From: Streptomyces reniochalinae
GTDB taxonomy: Bacteria; Actinomycetota; Actinomycetes; Streptomycetales; Streptomycetaceae
Reading direction: 5' to 3'
Assembly (NCBI RefSeq): GCF_003323735.1
Contig: NZ_QOIM01000036.1
Span: forward strand, 316,906 to 360,709
Length of the DNA stretch: 43,804 bases
Shown here: in pieces, positions 9,861 to 17,575 of the stretch
Layout of the letters: the number at the start of each line of letters is the position of its first letter
Position numbering within the stretch: position 1 is the first letter of the stretch
The notes under the pieces: generated by a model
Told to the model about the DNA's origin: nothing
Seen by the model: the letters and a program-made list of their open reading frames with translations, nothing else
Databases searched by the model: none
Position numbers and translations under genes: made by a program

Positions 9861-9876
9861 CGACGGCGTGGAGGCG

Positions 9877-10554
9877 TCAGTTGCGTATGCACTCGGGGAG
9901 CACCTTGGGTGGCCAGCAGCCGATGCTGAAGATCCCCATCGAATACGCCTTCGCGGCCAGCGCGGTGCGGTTCGGCACCTTGAACTGCCGCAGGAGAAGG
10001 CTGACGTGGTATTCGATGCCCTGCCGGCTGAGGAACAGCTTCGCCGCCAGCCGCGCGGTCGGATCGCCCGCGGCCACACCTTCCAGAACCCGTGAGGTGA
10101 GGCTCGTCAGTTTCACCTGCCCCCGGGCCGGCGGAAGCGATTCCTTCGTGCGTTCCGGCGCGAACTGCACCACGATCGACTGCGTTTTGTCCGTTCCGTT
10201 GTCGACCGGGAACGCGGCCAGCTGGCCGACGATGCCGGTGCCCTCGAAACGCGTGGCGATAGGCTGGCAGTCGACCCGCGCGTGGTCGCCCTGGATCAGC
10301 CGTTCGAACTGACGGAGCAGGTGCGATCGGACGCTCAGGTGGAGCAACTCGGCAAAGCTGTGGTTCCTTATGGCCGTGCGCGGGCGGCCGCACTGCTCGC
10401 TGAAGACGTCGTTTACCGCGCGTACTCGGAGAGCGGAATCCAGGACAGCCAGACCGATTCCCGTCTTTTCGAAAAGGGAAAGCAGCACATCCCCGTATTC
10501 AGCACCGCTGATAACCGCGTCCATCAGCGGTGGGGGAGGAATGCATGCGCCCAT
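9877..10554 (-). CDS. PAS-LuxR transcriptional regulator (PimM-like)
   Basis: A 225-aa protein with an N-terminal PAS-like sensor (~20-125, including GIGLAVLDSALRVRAVND) and a C-terminal LuxR helix-turn-helix (~149-206, LSRQGIEYHVSLLLRQF and KVPNRTALAAKAYSMG), ending SIGCWPPKVLPEC, which is characteristic of the PimM group. These proteins are activators of antibiotic and other secondary-metabolite genes. I chose ATG 10554 because GGAGAG lies a few bases upstream; longer in-frame extensions to 10647 lack this, and the internal ATG 10524 has a poor site. It is the nearest intact regulator to the NRPS and is transcribed in the same direction. Candidate boxes of its family lie at 7997 and 10867. 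Confidence 0.88.
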   Translation of the reverse strand: MGACIPPPPLMDAVISGAEYGDVLLSLFEKTGIGLAVLDSALRVRAVNDVFSEQCGRPRTAIRNHSFAELLHLSVRSHLLRQFERLIQGDHARVDCQPIATRFEGTGIVGQLAAFPVDNGTDKTQSIVVQFAPERTKESLPPARGQVKLTSLTSRVLEGVAAGDPTARLAAKLFLSRQGIEYHVSLLLRQFKVPNRTALAAKAYSMGIFSIGCWPPKVLPECIRN

Positions 10555-10866
10555 GCCGGTTCTCTCCGCACAATGAGCCGGCTCGGAAGGAAGTACCTTC
10601 GGGTCGACGGGAAAAGACGCTTGCGTAAGTGAGTTGGCTGCCCGCACGTTAGTCCCCCATGTCGGATCGGAATATTTCGCTCAGGATCGGGATTCGCCTC
10701 GGCAGGCTAGGCAGGCGCCACCACAGGGGTCAACGTCTGGGGGCCCCCTATCCCCGGCGCTCCCTCCCCTATGTCGTCTTGCAAGGGGCCGTGAGCTGCG
10801 GCTCTACGGGCGCACGGAACGCGGTGGGCCATGCGGCGGGCGATCGCAAGAAGCTGTCCGGAAAGT

Positions 10867-10882
10867 CTGGGGAACCCACCAG
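10867..10882 (+). promoter_or_regulatory. Candidate second PAS-LuxR box
   Basis: CTGGGGAACCCACCAG matches the remembered PimM consensus CTVGGGAWWTCCCBAG at about 13 of 16 positions. It lies in the divergent region between the PAS-LuxR gene (start 10554, minus) and the membrane-anchored M23 gene (start 11117, plus), so it could serve either. A separate GC palindrome (GGGGGCCCCC, 10739-10748) lies closer to the regulator. No other gene is seen in 10555-11116. Confidence 0.35.
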
Positions 10883-11116
10883 AACTGCTGTGAAACGACT
10901 TCATCCTGCCGTACTTGAGGCCGCTTGCGGAAGGCTCTGTCCTGTCAGCGGTTCCAGGGGGCCACTCCGGTCGGCGGCACCGACCGGCGGCCACCTGGTC
11001 CAACCCACTACTGGGGGACTGGAAGTGCGTGCGCGCCGTCATGTCCCCCAGGACAGTGGTGTTCTGTATCCGCCGGAGGCATCGTCCCCCGTGACCCACG
11101 ACGGGAGTTCACCCAT

Positions 11117-12331
11117 ATGGCCGTCGCACTCGTCAGCGGTGTCCTGATCATCGCCGCGCTGGCAGCGGCGCACTGGTACCACTACCTGCGCCTCGTCAAG
11201 GACACCACCCGCGCCGTCAGCGGATGGCGGCGGGCCGGCACCGTACTCGCCGTGCTGGCCCCGGCGTTCACCGCGGCGCTGCTGACGATCGGGCCTGCGG
11301 AGCCGAGCATCGCCCTGCGCCGCTTCGCGGACGCCACGGCGTCCTTCTGGCTTCCTCTGTTGCTCTGGCTCACCCTCGTACTGCTCCTGGGGGAGGCGGC
11401 CCGCCCCCTGCTCCGACGTGTCCTGGCCCGGCGGAGCAGGGCACGGGCCGCCCGGCCGGTACCCGACACGGCCGATGCGTCCCGTGCGGCGCCGGACGTA
11501 GCCGGAGCGCCGCACGGGGCGTCAGGCGCGGCGGACTCCGACGCCTCCCGGAGGCTTTTCGTCGCGCGCACCGTCGCGCTCGGCGCCGTCGTCCTCGCCA
11601 CGGGGGGAGCGGTCGCGAGCCGGCCTGGAGGGGGACCGTCGCAGGGGCCTGACGTCCGTGGCCTCGAGGTCGCGATGCCCTTCACCGGTCGGTGGCTGAC
11701 CCAGAACAGCCCGGCCCGGCAGGTGCCGAGTCATGGCACCGACTCGTTGGGCGGCCGCTACGCCATCGACTTCGTCGCCGTGGACGATGGGTGCCGCACG
11801 GCCGCCGGTCGCAGCTGGCGAACCTTCCTCGGCACCGAGCGGCCGGAGGTCTTCCACGCCTTCGGCCGGCCCATCACCGCACCGGTCACCGGCACGGTCG
11901 TCGCGGTCCACGACGGAGAGAGCGACCACGCCGCGCGGCGTTCGCAACTGGCGCTGCTTCCGTACATGATGGGCGAGGGGGGACGGCTGAGCCGCGGGGT
12001 GAACGCCGTTGCCGGCAACCATGTGATCATCGCGGTGTCCGAGCACGGCCCGTTCGTCGCCCTGGCGCACTTCAGGTCCGGGTCCGTGCGGGTGACCACC
12101 GGCCAGAAGGTGACCGAGGGAGAGCACATCGCGGACTGCGGCAACTCCGGAAACTCGACCCAGCCACACCTCCACATCCAGGCCATGGACAGCGACGACC
12201 TGTCCGTGGCTCGCGGTGTGCCCATGGTGTTCCGGCGTTTTCGGGAGTGGCCGTCGGGGACGGGCGCGGGCCGCGTCAGGGAGCGCGCCATGCCGGGGGA
12301 GGAGGTGGTCGTGGAGCCGCTGCGGTCGTAG
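11117..12331 (+). CDS. Membrane-anchored M23/LytM-type peptidase with fused N-terminal membrane region
   Basis: A 404-aa protein. Residues 1-~185 hold a first helix (ALVSGVLIIAALAAAHWY), further hydrophobic stretches (~40-65 and ~75-100), a basic and Ala/Pro-rich linker and a fourth helix after RRLFVAR. This arrangement resembles the N-terminus of membrane metallophosphoesterases. Residues ~190-404 are an M23 (LytM) domain: SHGTD...RYAIDF supplies the first ligand set, and GNSGNSTQPHLHIQ contains the HxH motif after LAHFRSGSVRV. M23 enzymes cut peptidoglycan cross-bridges, so an extracytoplasmic role at the wall is expected. ATG 11117 follows GGGAG; longer upstream readings look non-coding. 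The M23 half is closely similar to the gene at 14571-15281. Confidence 0.8.
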   Translation: MAVALVSGVLIIAALAAAHWYHYLRLVKDTTRAVSGWRRAGTVLAVLAPAFTAALLTIGPAEPSIALRRFADATASFWLPLLLWLTLVLLLGEAARPLLRRVLARRSRARAARPVPDTADASRAAPDVAGAPHGASGAADSDASRRLFVARTVALGAVVLATGGAVASRPGGGPSQGPDVRGLEVAMPFTGRWLTQNSPARQVPSHGTDSLGGRYAIDFVAVDDGCRTAAGRSWRTFLGTERPEVFHAFGRPITAPVTGTVVAVHDGESDHAARRSQLALLPYMMGEGGRLSRGVNAVAGNHVIIAVSEHGPFVALAHFRSGSVRVTTGQKVTEGEHIADCGNSGNSTQPHLHIQAMDSDDLSVARGVPMVFRRFREWPSGTGAGRVRERAMPGEEVVVEPLRS

Positions 12332-12356
12332 CGGTCCGGCGGGCCGGAACACGAAC

Positions 12357-12406
12357 GAGCCCCTCCCGCCACGCGCCCCGGCCAGGGTGCGCGACGGGAG
12401 GGGCTC
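12357..12406. terminator. Bidirectional hairpin terminator
   Basis: Perfect 12-bp inverted repeat, GAGCCCCTCCCG at 12357-12368 and CGGGAGGGGCTC at 12395-12406. It sits between the convergent M23 gene and ABC permease gene and can act on both. Confidence 0.7.
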
Positions 12407-12419
12407 TCGTGTGCCGGCC

Positions 12420-13157
12420 TTACGGCCTCCTGGCCGTCATCCGGTACGTGACCAGGAAACCGACCACGGCCCAGGCCGCCAGGACAGCGAAGGAGACGAG
12501 ACCGACCCCGCCCGCCGGCGTGTTCAGCGTGTCCCGCACGGCGTCGGCCATGTACTGGAAGGGGAGCACCTTGTGCACTGTCTCGAACCAGTCGGGCAGC
12601 CGGGAGGCCGGGAAGGTGATCGGCGAGAACATCAACGCGATGAACACCACCAGCTGGGACACCAGCCGGGCGACCGGCGGCGCCATGCCGTAGCCGATGC
12701 CGTAGCCGAGGCCGATGGCGGTGAAGGCGGTCAGCAGCGCCGCGGGGATGACCAGCGGACTGATGTCGAGGGTCAGGTCGAAGCGGAGGGCGGCCACCAC
12801 GAGCGCGGCCACGATGCCAGGCAGCGCGGTGAGCAGCGCCACCGTGGCGTCCGACGCGATGAGGGCGGTCCTCGGCACCGGCAGCGACCGGTTGAAGTCG
12901 AAGATGCCCTCCTGCTTCGCGGAGGCGACCTCCTGCGGGCCGATCACCATGCCGACGGTGATGAGGCCCAGCACCGGGGCGCCGGTCGCGAAGTAGAGCG
13001 CGGTGGCGTCGTCCACCTGCGGCACCAGGTAGGCGAAGCCGATGATGATGCCCACCGCGAGACAGGTCTGGATGACGAGGTTGAGGACCAGGTTCGCCCG
13101 GCTCCGCAGCGCCGTCCATCCGAGCAGCAGGCCGTAACTACGCAACCAGTGGTTCAC
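12420..13157 (-). CDS. ABC-2 type transporter permease
   Basis: A 245-aa protein with six likely membrane segments (first near NLVLNLVIQTCLAVGIIIGFAYL, last near FAVLAAWAVVGFLVTYRM) and the loop typical of ABC-2 exporters before the final helices (LPDWFETVHKVLPFQYMADAVR). It is the membrane half of the exporter whose ATPase lies just upstream; the two genes overlap by 20 bp (13138-13157), so translation is probably coupled. Substrate unknown. Drug or lipid export is typical of the family, and the nearby NRPS makes metabolite export possible but unproven. Confidence 0.88.
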   Translation of the reverse strand: MNHWLRSYGLLLGWTALRSRANLVLNLVIQTCLAVGIIIGFAYLVPQVDDATALYFATGAPVLGLITVGMVIGPQEVASAKQEGIFDFNRSLPVPRTALIASDATVALLTALPGIVAALVVAALRFDLTLDISPLVIPAALLTAFTAIGLGYGIGYGMAPPVARLVSQLVVFIALMFSPITFPASRLPDWFETVHKVLPFQYMADAVRDTLNTPAGGVGLVSFAVLAAWAVVGFLVTYRMTARRP

Positions 13158-14109
13158 CTTGCGCCCCCTTCTCGGCTTCGAGGGCGGCCTCGTCGCCGGA
13201 CAACTGCACGTACACGTCTTCCAGTCCGACCGGCACGAGGGCGAACTCGTCGATGTGCCCCTCGTCGCGCAACCGCTGGGCCCAGGCCAAGGCCGGCGAT
13301 GCCGCGGCGGAGTCCAGGGGCACCACCAGCCGCCGGGTGCTGTTCATCATCGGACCCGCGGCGGTGATGTGGTCCGGCAGCTTCGGCAAGTCGCCGTCGG
13401 TGGCCGCTGTCAGCTCCAGCCGGAACTCGCCGACCGCCCGGGAGCGCAGCTGCGCGGGCGTGCCCTCCGCCACGACCTTGCCCGAGGCCATCACGACGGT
13501 GCGGTCCACGCTGCGCTCCGCCTCGATGACGTTGTGCGTGACGAGCAGCACGGCACAGCCGCGATTGGCGAGTTCCCGGATCTGCTCCCACAGAAGCCTG
13601 CGCCGCACGGGGTCGACGTCGTTGGTCGGCTCGTCGAGCATCACGACCCGGCCGGGCCCCGCCGCCGCGGCCATCGCGAAGGCGGTCAGCCTGCGGACGC
13701 CCCCGGAGAGCTTCTCCCCTGTGGTGTCGGCCCACGCCTCGATGTCCAGGGCGGCGATCAGCTCGTCGGTCCTGGTCCGCGCGGCCTGCTTGTCCAGACC
13801 ACGGATGCGGGCCAGAGTCCTGGTGGCCTGGCGGGGTGTCACGCCGGCGAGCGGCGCGTGGGCCTGCGGCATGATCGAGACCATCCGGCGCACCTTGGCG
13901 GGCTCTGCGACCGGGTCGATCCCGCTCACCCGGATGGTGCCGGACGTCGGCATCGCCAGGCCCGCGACCTGGTTGATCAGGGTGGTCTTTCCGGCGCCGT
14001 TGTGCCCCAGGAGGCCGACCACCTCGCCTGCCTCGACGTGCAAGCTGATGCCGTCGTTGGCACGTGTGCTGCCGCGATAGCACTTCACGAGATCTTCGAT
14101 AATCAGCAA
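13138..14109 (-). CDS. ABC transporter ATP-binding protein (ABC-2 exporter)
   Basis: A 323-aa ATPase: Walker A GHNGAGKTT at residues 35-43, signature LSGGVRRL near 131, Walker B VVMLDEPTND, switch His in LLVTHNV. The C-terminal ~100 residues form the extension common in DrrA-like drug-export ATPases. The start is taken as TTG 14109 (AGGA close upstream, then LIIEDLVKCY, where family homology begins); the reading frame stays open upstream to 14358 but that part looks non-coding. It is first in a two-gene operon with the permease. The 14110-14558 stretch between it and the divergent M23 gene holds no other gene that I can support. Confidence 0.88.
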   Translation of the reverse strand: MLIIEDLVKCYRGSTRANDGISLHVEAGEVVGLLGHNGAGKTTLINQVAGLAMPTSGTIRVSGIDPVAEPAKVRRMVSIMPQAHAPLAGVTPRQATRTLARIRGLDKQAARTRTDELIAALDIEAWADTTGEKLSGGVRRLTAFAMAAAAGPGRVVMLDEPTNDVDPVRRRLLWEQIRELANRGCAVLLVTHNVIEAERSVDRTVVMASGKVVAEGTPAQLRSRAVGEFRLELTAATDGDLPKLPDHITAAGPMMNSTRRLVVPLDSAAASPALAWAQRLRDEGHIDEFALVPVGLEDVYVQLSGDEAALEAEKGAQGEPLVA

Positions 14110-14558
14110 TTTCCTGCCCGTCGCCCGGAGGAGATTCAAAGATCCGCGACTGTGGGAACGGCTGCCCGACTCGCTGCCGGCCCGTATCCGCGCAGTCGCG
14201 TACGGATTCGCCGACCATGCTCCTGGTGGCTCCGGAGAGTTGCCAGTGCTGCTGCCCAGCACTGTAAGAAACCCCAGAACTTCCCGATCGGGATTGCCTT
14301 GTTCGGTCGTGGAGAACTTGAGAGCACCAGCGAGCGCGGGGGCAACAGCCCAGCTCAAGGGCGGTCAGTCGACCGCCGCACAGCGACAGAATCGCACCTG
14401 GCCGAAAAGGAACCCCATTCTCCAACGAGAAGTCCTTCCTACCGCATGACGCACAGTGACCTCGGCGGGCTGATCGTCGGTGGCGTCGGCCCGGCGCTCG
14501 CCGGCCACATTCCCGGAGCGATGGAGAGAACAGGCCGCGCGCGCCGACACCGCTCACC

Positions 14559-14564
14559 TATGCT
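14559..14564 (+). promoter_or_regulatory. Candidate -10 element of a leaderless transcript
   Basis: TATGCT (fits TAnnnT) lies six bases before the ATG of the M23 gene at 14571. No Shine-Dalgarno is seen, and the spacing fits transcription starting at the A of ATG, a common arrangement in Streptomyces. No convincing -35 is visible. Confidence 0.4.
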
Positions 14565-14570
14565 GACGCC

Positions 14571-15281
14571 ATGGCTGTCGAGGAATCGCCGTCGCGAGGT
14601 CGAAACCCCCGGGCGATCGAGCTCTCCCTGCCGTTCACGGGGCGCTGGCTGATCGAGAACAGCCCGGCCCGGCGGGTCCCGAGCCATGGCACGGACCTGT
14701 TCGGTGGGCGCTACGCCATCGACTTCGTCGGCGTGGACGAGCGCCACCGGACCTCCGCCGTCAGCGACTGGCGGACCCTCTTCGCCACGGAGCCGCCGGA
14801 GCGCTTCGTCGCCTTCGCCCGGCCGTTGCTCGCACCCGGCGGCGGCACGGTGGTCGCGGTGCACGACGCCGAGCCCGACCACGAGGCGCGGCGCTCCCAG
14901 CTGACGCTGGTGCCCTACGCGCTCGGCCAGGCGGGCCGGGCGCGGCGCGGCGTCGGCGCCATCGCCGGCAACCACGTGGTCATCGCGCTGTCCGAGGGCG
15001 GCGCCCATGTCGTCCTGGCGCACTGCAAGGCCGGCTCCGTGCGGGTGTCCCCGGGGCAGCGGGTGACCGAGGGACAGCACGTCGCGGACTGCGGCAACTC
15101 GGGCAACTCGACCCAGCCGCACCTGCACCTTCAGGTGATGGACGCCCCCGACCCGGTCACCGCCCGCGGCGTGCCCGTGGAGTTCAGGCGCTTTCGTGAA
15201 TGGCCGCGGGGGAGGGGCCAGGCCGGCCTCAGGGAGCGCGGTGTGCCGGGTGAGGGCGCGGTGGTGGAGCCGCTCGCCTGA
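14571..15281 (+). CDS. M23/LytM-type peptidase without a visible export signal
   Basis: A 236-aa protein that is almost entirely an M23 domain: LPFTGRWL, SHGTDLFGGRYAIDF, GNHVVIAL, LAHCKAGSVRV and the HxH motif in GNSGNSTQPHLHLQ. It closely parallels residues ~190-404 of the gene at 11117-12331 throughout, so the two are paralogues separated by a convergent ABC exporter operon. There is no signal peptide, lipobox or membrane helix, unusual for a peptidoglycan hydrolase: it may act inside the cell, be exported by another route, or be annotated without its true 5' end. ATG 14571 appears leaderless. Confidence 0.8.
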   Translation: MAVEESPSRGRNPRAIELSLPFTGRWLIENSPARRVPSHGTDLFGGRYAIDFVGVDERHRTSAVSDWRTLFATEPPERFVAFARPLLAPGGGTVVAVHDAEPDHEARRSQLTLVPYALGQAGRARRGVGAIAGNHVVIALSEGGAHVVLAHCKAGSVRVSPGQRVTEGQHVADCGNSGNSTQPHLHLQVMDAPDPVTARGVPVEFRRFREWPRGRGQAGLRERGVPGEGAVVEPLA

Positions 15282-15327
15282 GGCCAGGCCCGAGGCCCGA
15301 ACCGGGCCGGCCCCGGTCCCCAGGCGA

Positions 15328-15355
15328 GTCCGGGGCGCGGTCGGCGGCCCCGGAC
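15328..15355. terminator. Hairpin terminator between convergent genes
   Basis: Perfect 9-bp stem, GTCCGGGGC at 15328-15336 and GCCCCGGAC at 15347-15355, loop of 10. It lies just after the M23 gene and touches the stop codon of the convergent subtilase-like gene. Confidence 0.55.
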
Positions 15356-16548
15356 TACCGGGCGATCTGGAGCAGCTTGTTGGGTGTGCCATCGGACGGC
15401 ACACCGGTCAGGACGCCGTCCACGGCCGCATCGTCCAGCGCACCGGCCACCTCGTGAGGCGCGGCCTTCGGGTGCCGGCTCAGATAGATCGCGGCGGCAC
15501 CGGAGACATGGGCGGCGGAAACGGTGGTGCCCGAGTCCGTGGTCGTCCCGCCACCCGGCCGGTCGGACGTGATGTCCACCCCGGGGGCGTACAGGTCGAG
15601 GCCCGTCCCGTAGTTGCTGAAGGTCGCCACCGCGTCCTGGCAGTCCGAGGAGCCTACGGTGATGCCCTCGCGCACCCGGGCCGGGGACGCGTTGTCGACA
15701 TCGTCGGTGTCCGCCCCCGCCTCCAGCACGTACGTCACCCCGGACGCGATGGACTTGCGCACCGCGGCGTCCAGCGCGTCGTCCGGGGGGAGGCCGATGA
15801 CGAAGTTCGCCACCGACGGCCCCGAGGCGTGCTCGGTGACCCAGTCGATCCCGGCCAGCACCCCGGCGATGGTGCCGCCGCCGGCCGCGTCGAGCACCTT
15901 GACCGAGACCAGGTTCGTCTTCTTGGCCACCCCGTACGTGGTGCCGCCGATGATGCCGGCCATGAAGGTGCCGTTGCCCAACTCGTCGCTGCCATCCCCG
16001 CCGAAGGCGTCGAAGCCGGGCTTGGCACGGGGCGCGTAGTCGGGGTGGTCGTAGTCGATGCCGGAGTCGACCAGGTAGACGTCCACGTCGGAACCCGCCT
16101 CGGACGGATAGCTGTAGGAGCCGTCCAGGGGCAGCGTCCGCTGGTCGATACGGTCGAGGCCGCAGGTCGGCTCGGACTGCGACACGGTCCTGTGCCGCTT
16201 CGGCCGGTGCACTCTGGTGTTCTGCTCCACCAGGCGCACGGACGGATCGGCGGCCAGGCGGCGCGCCTGCTCCGCGCTGGCGTGGACCAGCATTCCGTTG
16301 AGCGCGCTGTCGTACCGCTGCTGTACCCGCGCACCGTATTTCGCGGCCACGTCAGGTCGGGCGCCCTCGTCGAGCACCACCAGGTAGCTGTTGCTCACCG
16401 CCCGGACGCTGCCGGCGTTGACGACGTGCCCGACAGCGGCGTGGGCGGGTTCGGGCGCGGCGGCCGCAATGCTCGTGCCGAGCAGAGTGCCGATCGCCAA
16501 TGCGGTGAGGGTGCGGGTGTAGCGGACAGCCGGCGACGATGCCTGCAC
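15355..16548 (-). CDS. Secreted subtilisin-fold (S8) protein with lost catalytic residues (pseudoprotease)
   Basis: A 397-aa protein. GTG 16548 follows AGGAGG and begins a signal peptide (RYTRTLTALAIGTLLGTSIA, likely cleavage after AHA). An I9 propeptide-like domain follows (NSYLVVLDEGARPDVAAKYG), then the S8 fold. Asp161 is kept (VDSGIDYDHP). The catalytic His position in the GHGTHVAG block is Asn192 (GNGTFMAG), the oxyanion Asn is Ala279 (EAGAD where AAGND is expected), and the catalytic Ser in GTSMAAPH is Thr342 (GTTVSAAH). Surrounding sequence is well kept and the frame is intact, so this looks like a maintained non-catalytic protein, perhaps a binding or inhibitory one, rather than a decayed gene. 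It is last of three close minus-strand genes. Confidence 0.88.
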   Translation of the reverse strand: MQASSPAVRYTRTLTALAIGTLLGTSIAAAAPEPAHAAVGHVVNAGSVRAVSNSYLVVLDEGARPDVAAKYGARVQQRYDSALNGMLVHASAEQARRLAADPSVRLVEQNTRVHRPKRHRTVSQSEPTCGLDRIDQRTLPLDGSYSYPSEAGSDVDVYLVDSGIDYDHPDYAPRAKPGFDAFGGDGSDELGNGTFMAGIIGGTTYGVAKKTNLVSVKVLDAAGGGTIAGVLAGIDWVTEHASGPSVANFVIGLPPDDALDAAVRKSIASGVTYVLEAGADTDDVDNASPARVREGITVGSSDCQDAVATFSNYGTGLDLYAPGVDITSDRPGGGTTTDSGTTVSAAHVSGAAAIYLSRHPKAAPHEVAGALDDAAVDGVLTGVPSDGTPNKLLQIAR

Positions 16549-16681
16549 TGCTCCTCCTGGTGAGCTCATGGGTTGCTGACAGACCGGGATGGCTGCTCCC
16601 AGCACGCCGGGAGCGGCCATCCCGAGGCCCACCCGGACCGTTCCTGCCGGCTCCGGGCGGCCGGCGGTCCGCTGGAGTGGC

Positions 16682-17017
16682 CTAGACGTGCGCCGCTTCG
16701 AGCGCCACCAGGTGGCCGGTGCCGCTCAGCGTGGCCATGTCGACGTCGGCGACACAGCGCACCTTCACGTAGTTGAGCGTGAGGGTCCCTTCGACGTGCG
16801 CGGTGCCTGTGCCGTTCGCGAAGTCCGCCTTGCTCAGGTCCGTACGGGCCTCGTCGACACGTACGCCGAGATCCGTCCCGCCGTTGGTGGCGACGAACTT
16901 GATGAACACATAACCCATCTTGGTGACGCGCCGCTGGAACTCCCCCACAGAGGGGGACGGGCCGCCGACCATGACCTCTTGACCTTCTACGGACAGGCGC
17001 TCGACCAGCTCGTCCAT
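16682..17017 (-). CDS. Conserved-looking 111-aa protein of unknown function
   Basis: ATG 17017 is preceded by GGAGG at good distance; longer in-frame readings to 17068 lack a better site. The protein (MDELVERLSVEGQEVMVG...) has no signal peptide or membrane segment. Its second half (GTGTAHVEGTLTLNYVKVRC, then TLSGTGHLVALEAAHV) looks like beta strands. I do not recognise a family with certainty. It lies 51 bp after a 47-aa peptide gene and 133 bp before the subtilase-like gene, all on one strand, so the three may be co-transcribed. Confidence 0.65.
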   Translation of the reverse strand: MDELVERLSVEGQEVMVGGPSPSVGEFQRRVTKMGYVFIKFVATNGGTDLGVRVDEARTDLSKADFANGTGTAHVEGTLTLNYVKVRCVADVDMATLSGTGHLVALEAAHV

Positions 17018-17068
17018 GCTCGGATCCTCCACATCTGCTACAGGCTCATGTCTGGTACGCGGGCACAC

Positions 17069-17212
17069 TCAGTGGCGGTGGGTGGGGATCGCGGGCCCGT
17101 CGGGGCACACGACTTTGCGGTGCGGCGGCGTGCAGGCGTTGCAGTAACCGGACTCGGCCGTCGCTCCGAGCCGGCGCGTGCTCATCTGCACCGGGTTGAC
17201 GGTCGTCGTCAA
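17069..17212 (-). CDS. Small Cys-containing peptide, 47 aa
   Basis: TTG 17212 has an ideal Shine-Dalgarno (AGGAGG, 7-base spacing, 17220-17225). The peptide starts MTTTVNPVQMSTRRLGATAE and ends with a Cys-, Pro- and His-containing tail (SGYCNACTPPHRKVVCPDG, then AIPTHRH). It has one CxxC and a third Cys 12 residues on. No signal peptide is obvious. The bipartite look, leader-like N-terminus and compact Cys/Pro tail, would fit a RiPP precursor, a small metal-binding protein or a partner of the proteins encoded just downstream. No modifying enzyme is recognised beside it, so function stays open. About 360 bp of apparently non-coding DNA lies upstream. Confidence 0.5.
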   Translation of the reverse strand: MTTTVNPVQMSTRRLGATAESGYCNACTPPHRKVVCPDGPAIPTHRH

Positions 17213-17472
17213 TGGCAGACCTCCTCTCGGTGAAAATGCGGCCGTGCGGCTCGGTCGGCCGACTGACGTACGGCTGGAGCGAATGGGGACGCTCCAGAGG
17301 TCGGGTGCGCACAGGAGAGTGCTCGACGACGGCCGGATGGAGGGGGCCGGAAGGCGTCAGGCCGTCGGGGTAGCCGGTGAAGCACTGATCCGGCCACAGC
17401 GTAGGCACGGTCCTGCCTGGCTGCCACGGTTGCGACCCAGTCGTAGAAGATGCCCTAGTTGTGCTGTGGCAC

Positions 17473-17489
17473 GGGGCCGCTACGGCCCC
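17473..17489 (-). terminator. Short GC hairpin downstream of the LAL regulator
   Basis: GGGGCCG (17473-17479) pairs with CGGCCCC (17483-17489) around a 3-base loop, about 90 bp past the LAL stop codon. The region 17213-17575 otherwise contains only this hairpin and the presumed promoter of the downstream peptide gene. Confidence 0.4.
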
Positions 17490-17575
17490 CTGCCGCGCCC
17501 GCCGCCTCTTGTGGTGTGGAGTTGACCAGCCCGTTCCAACGGGTGCGCGGCATCGCCCTCCGTGGGGCAGGTCTG

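Noticed and set aside
10736..10750. CTGGGGGCCCCCTA as a third PAS-LuxR box
   Set aside because: The arms are one base too close for the 16-bp consensus and the centre is pure GC; such palindromes occur by chance in this DNA.
17209..17427. 72-codon minus-strand frame upstream of the small peptide
   Set aside because: It has no ribosome site at its start, overlaps the peptide's own ribosome site and start, and the product is Arg/Ala-rich without family features.
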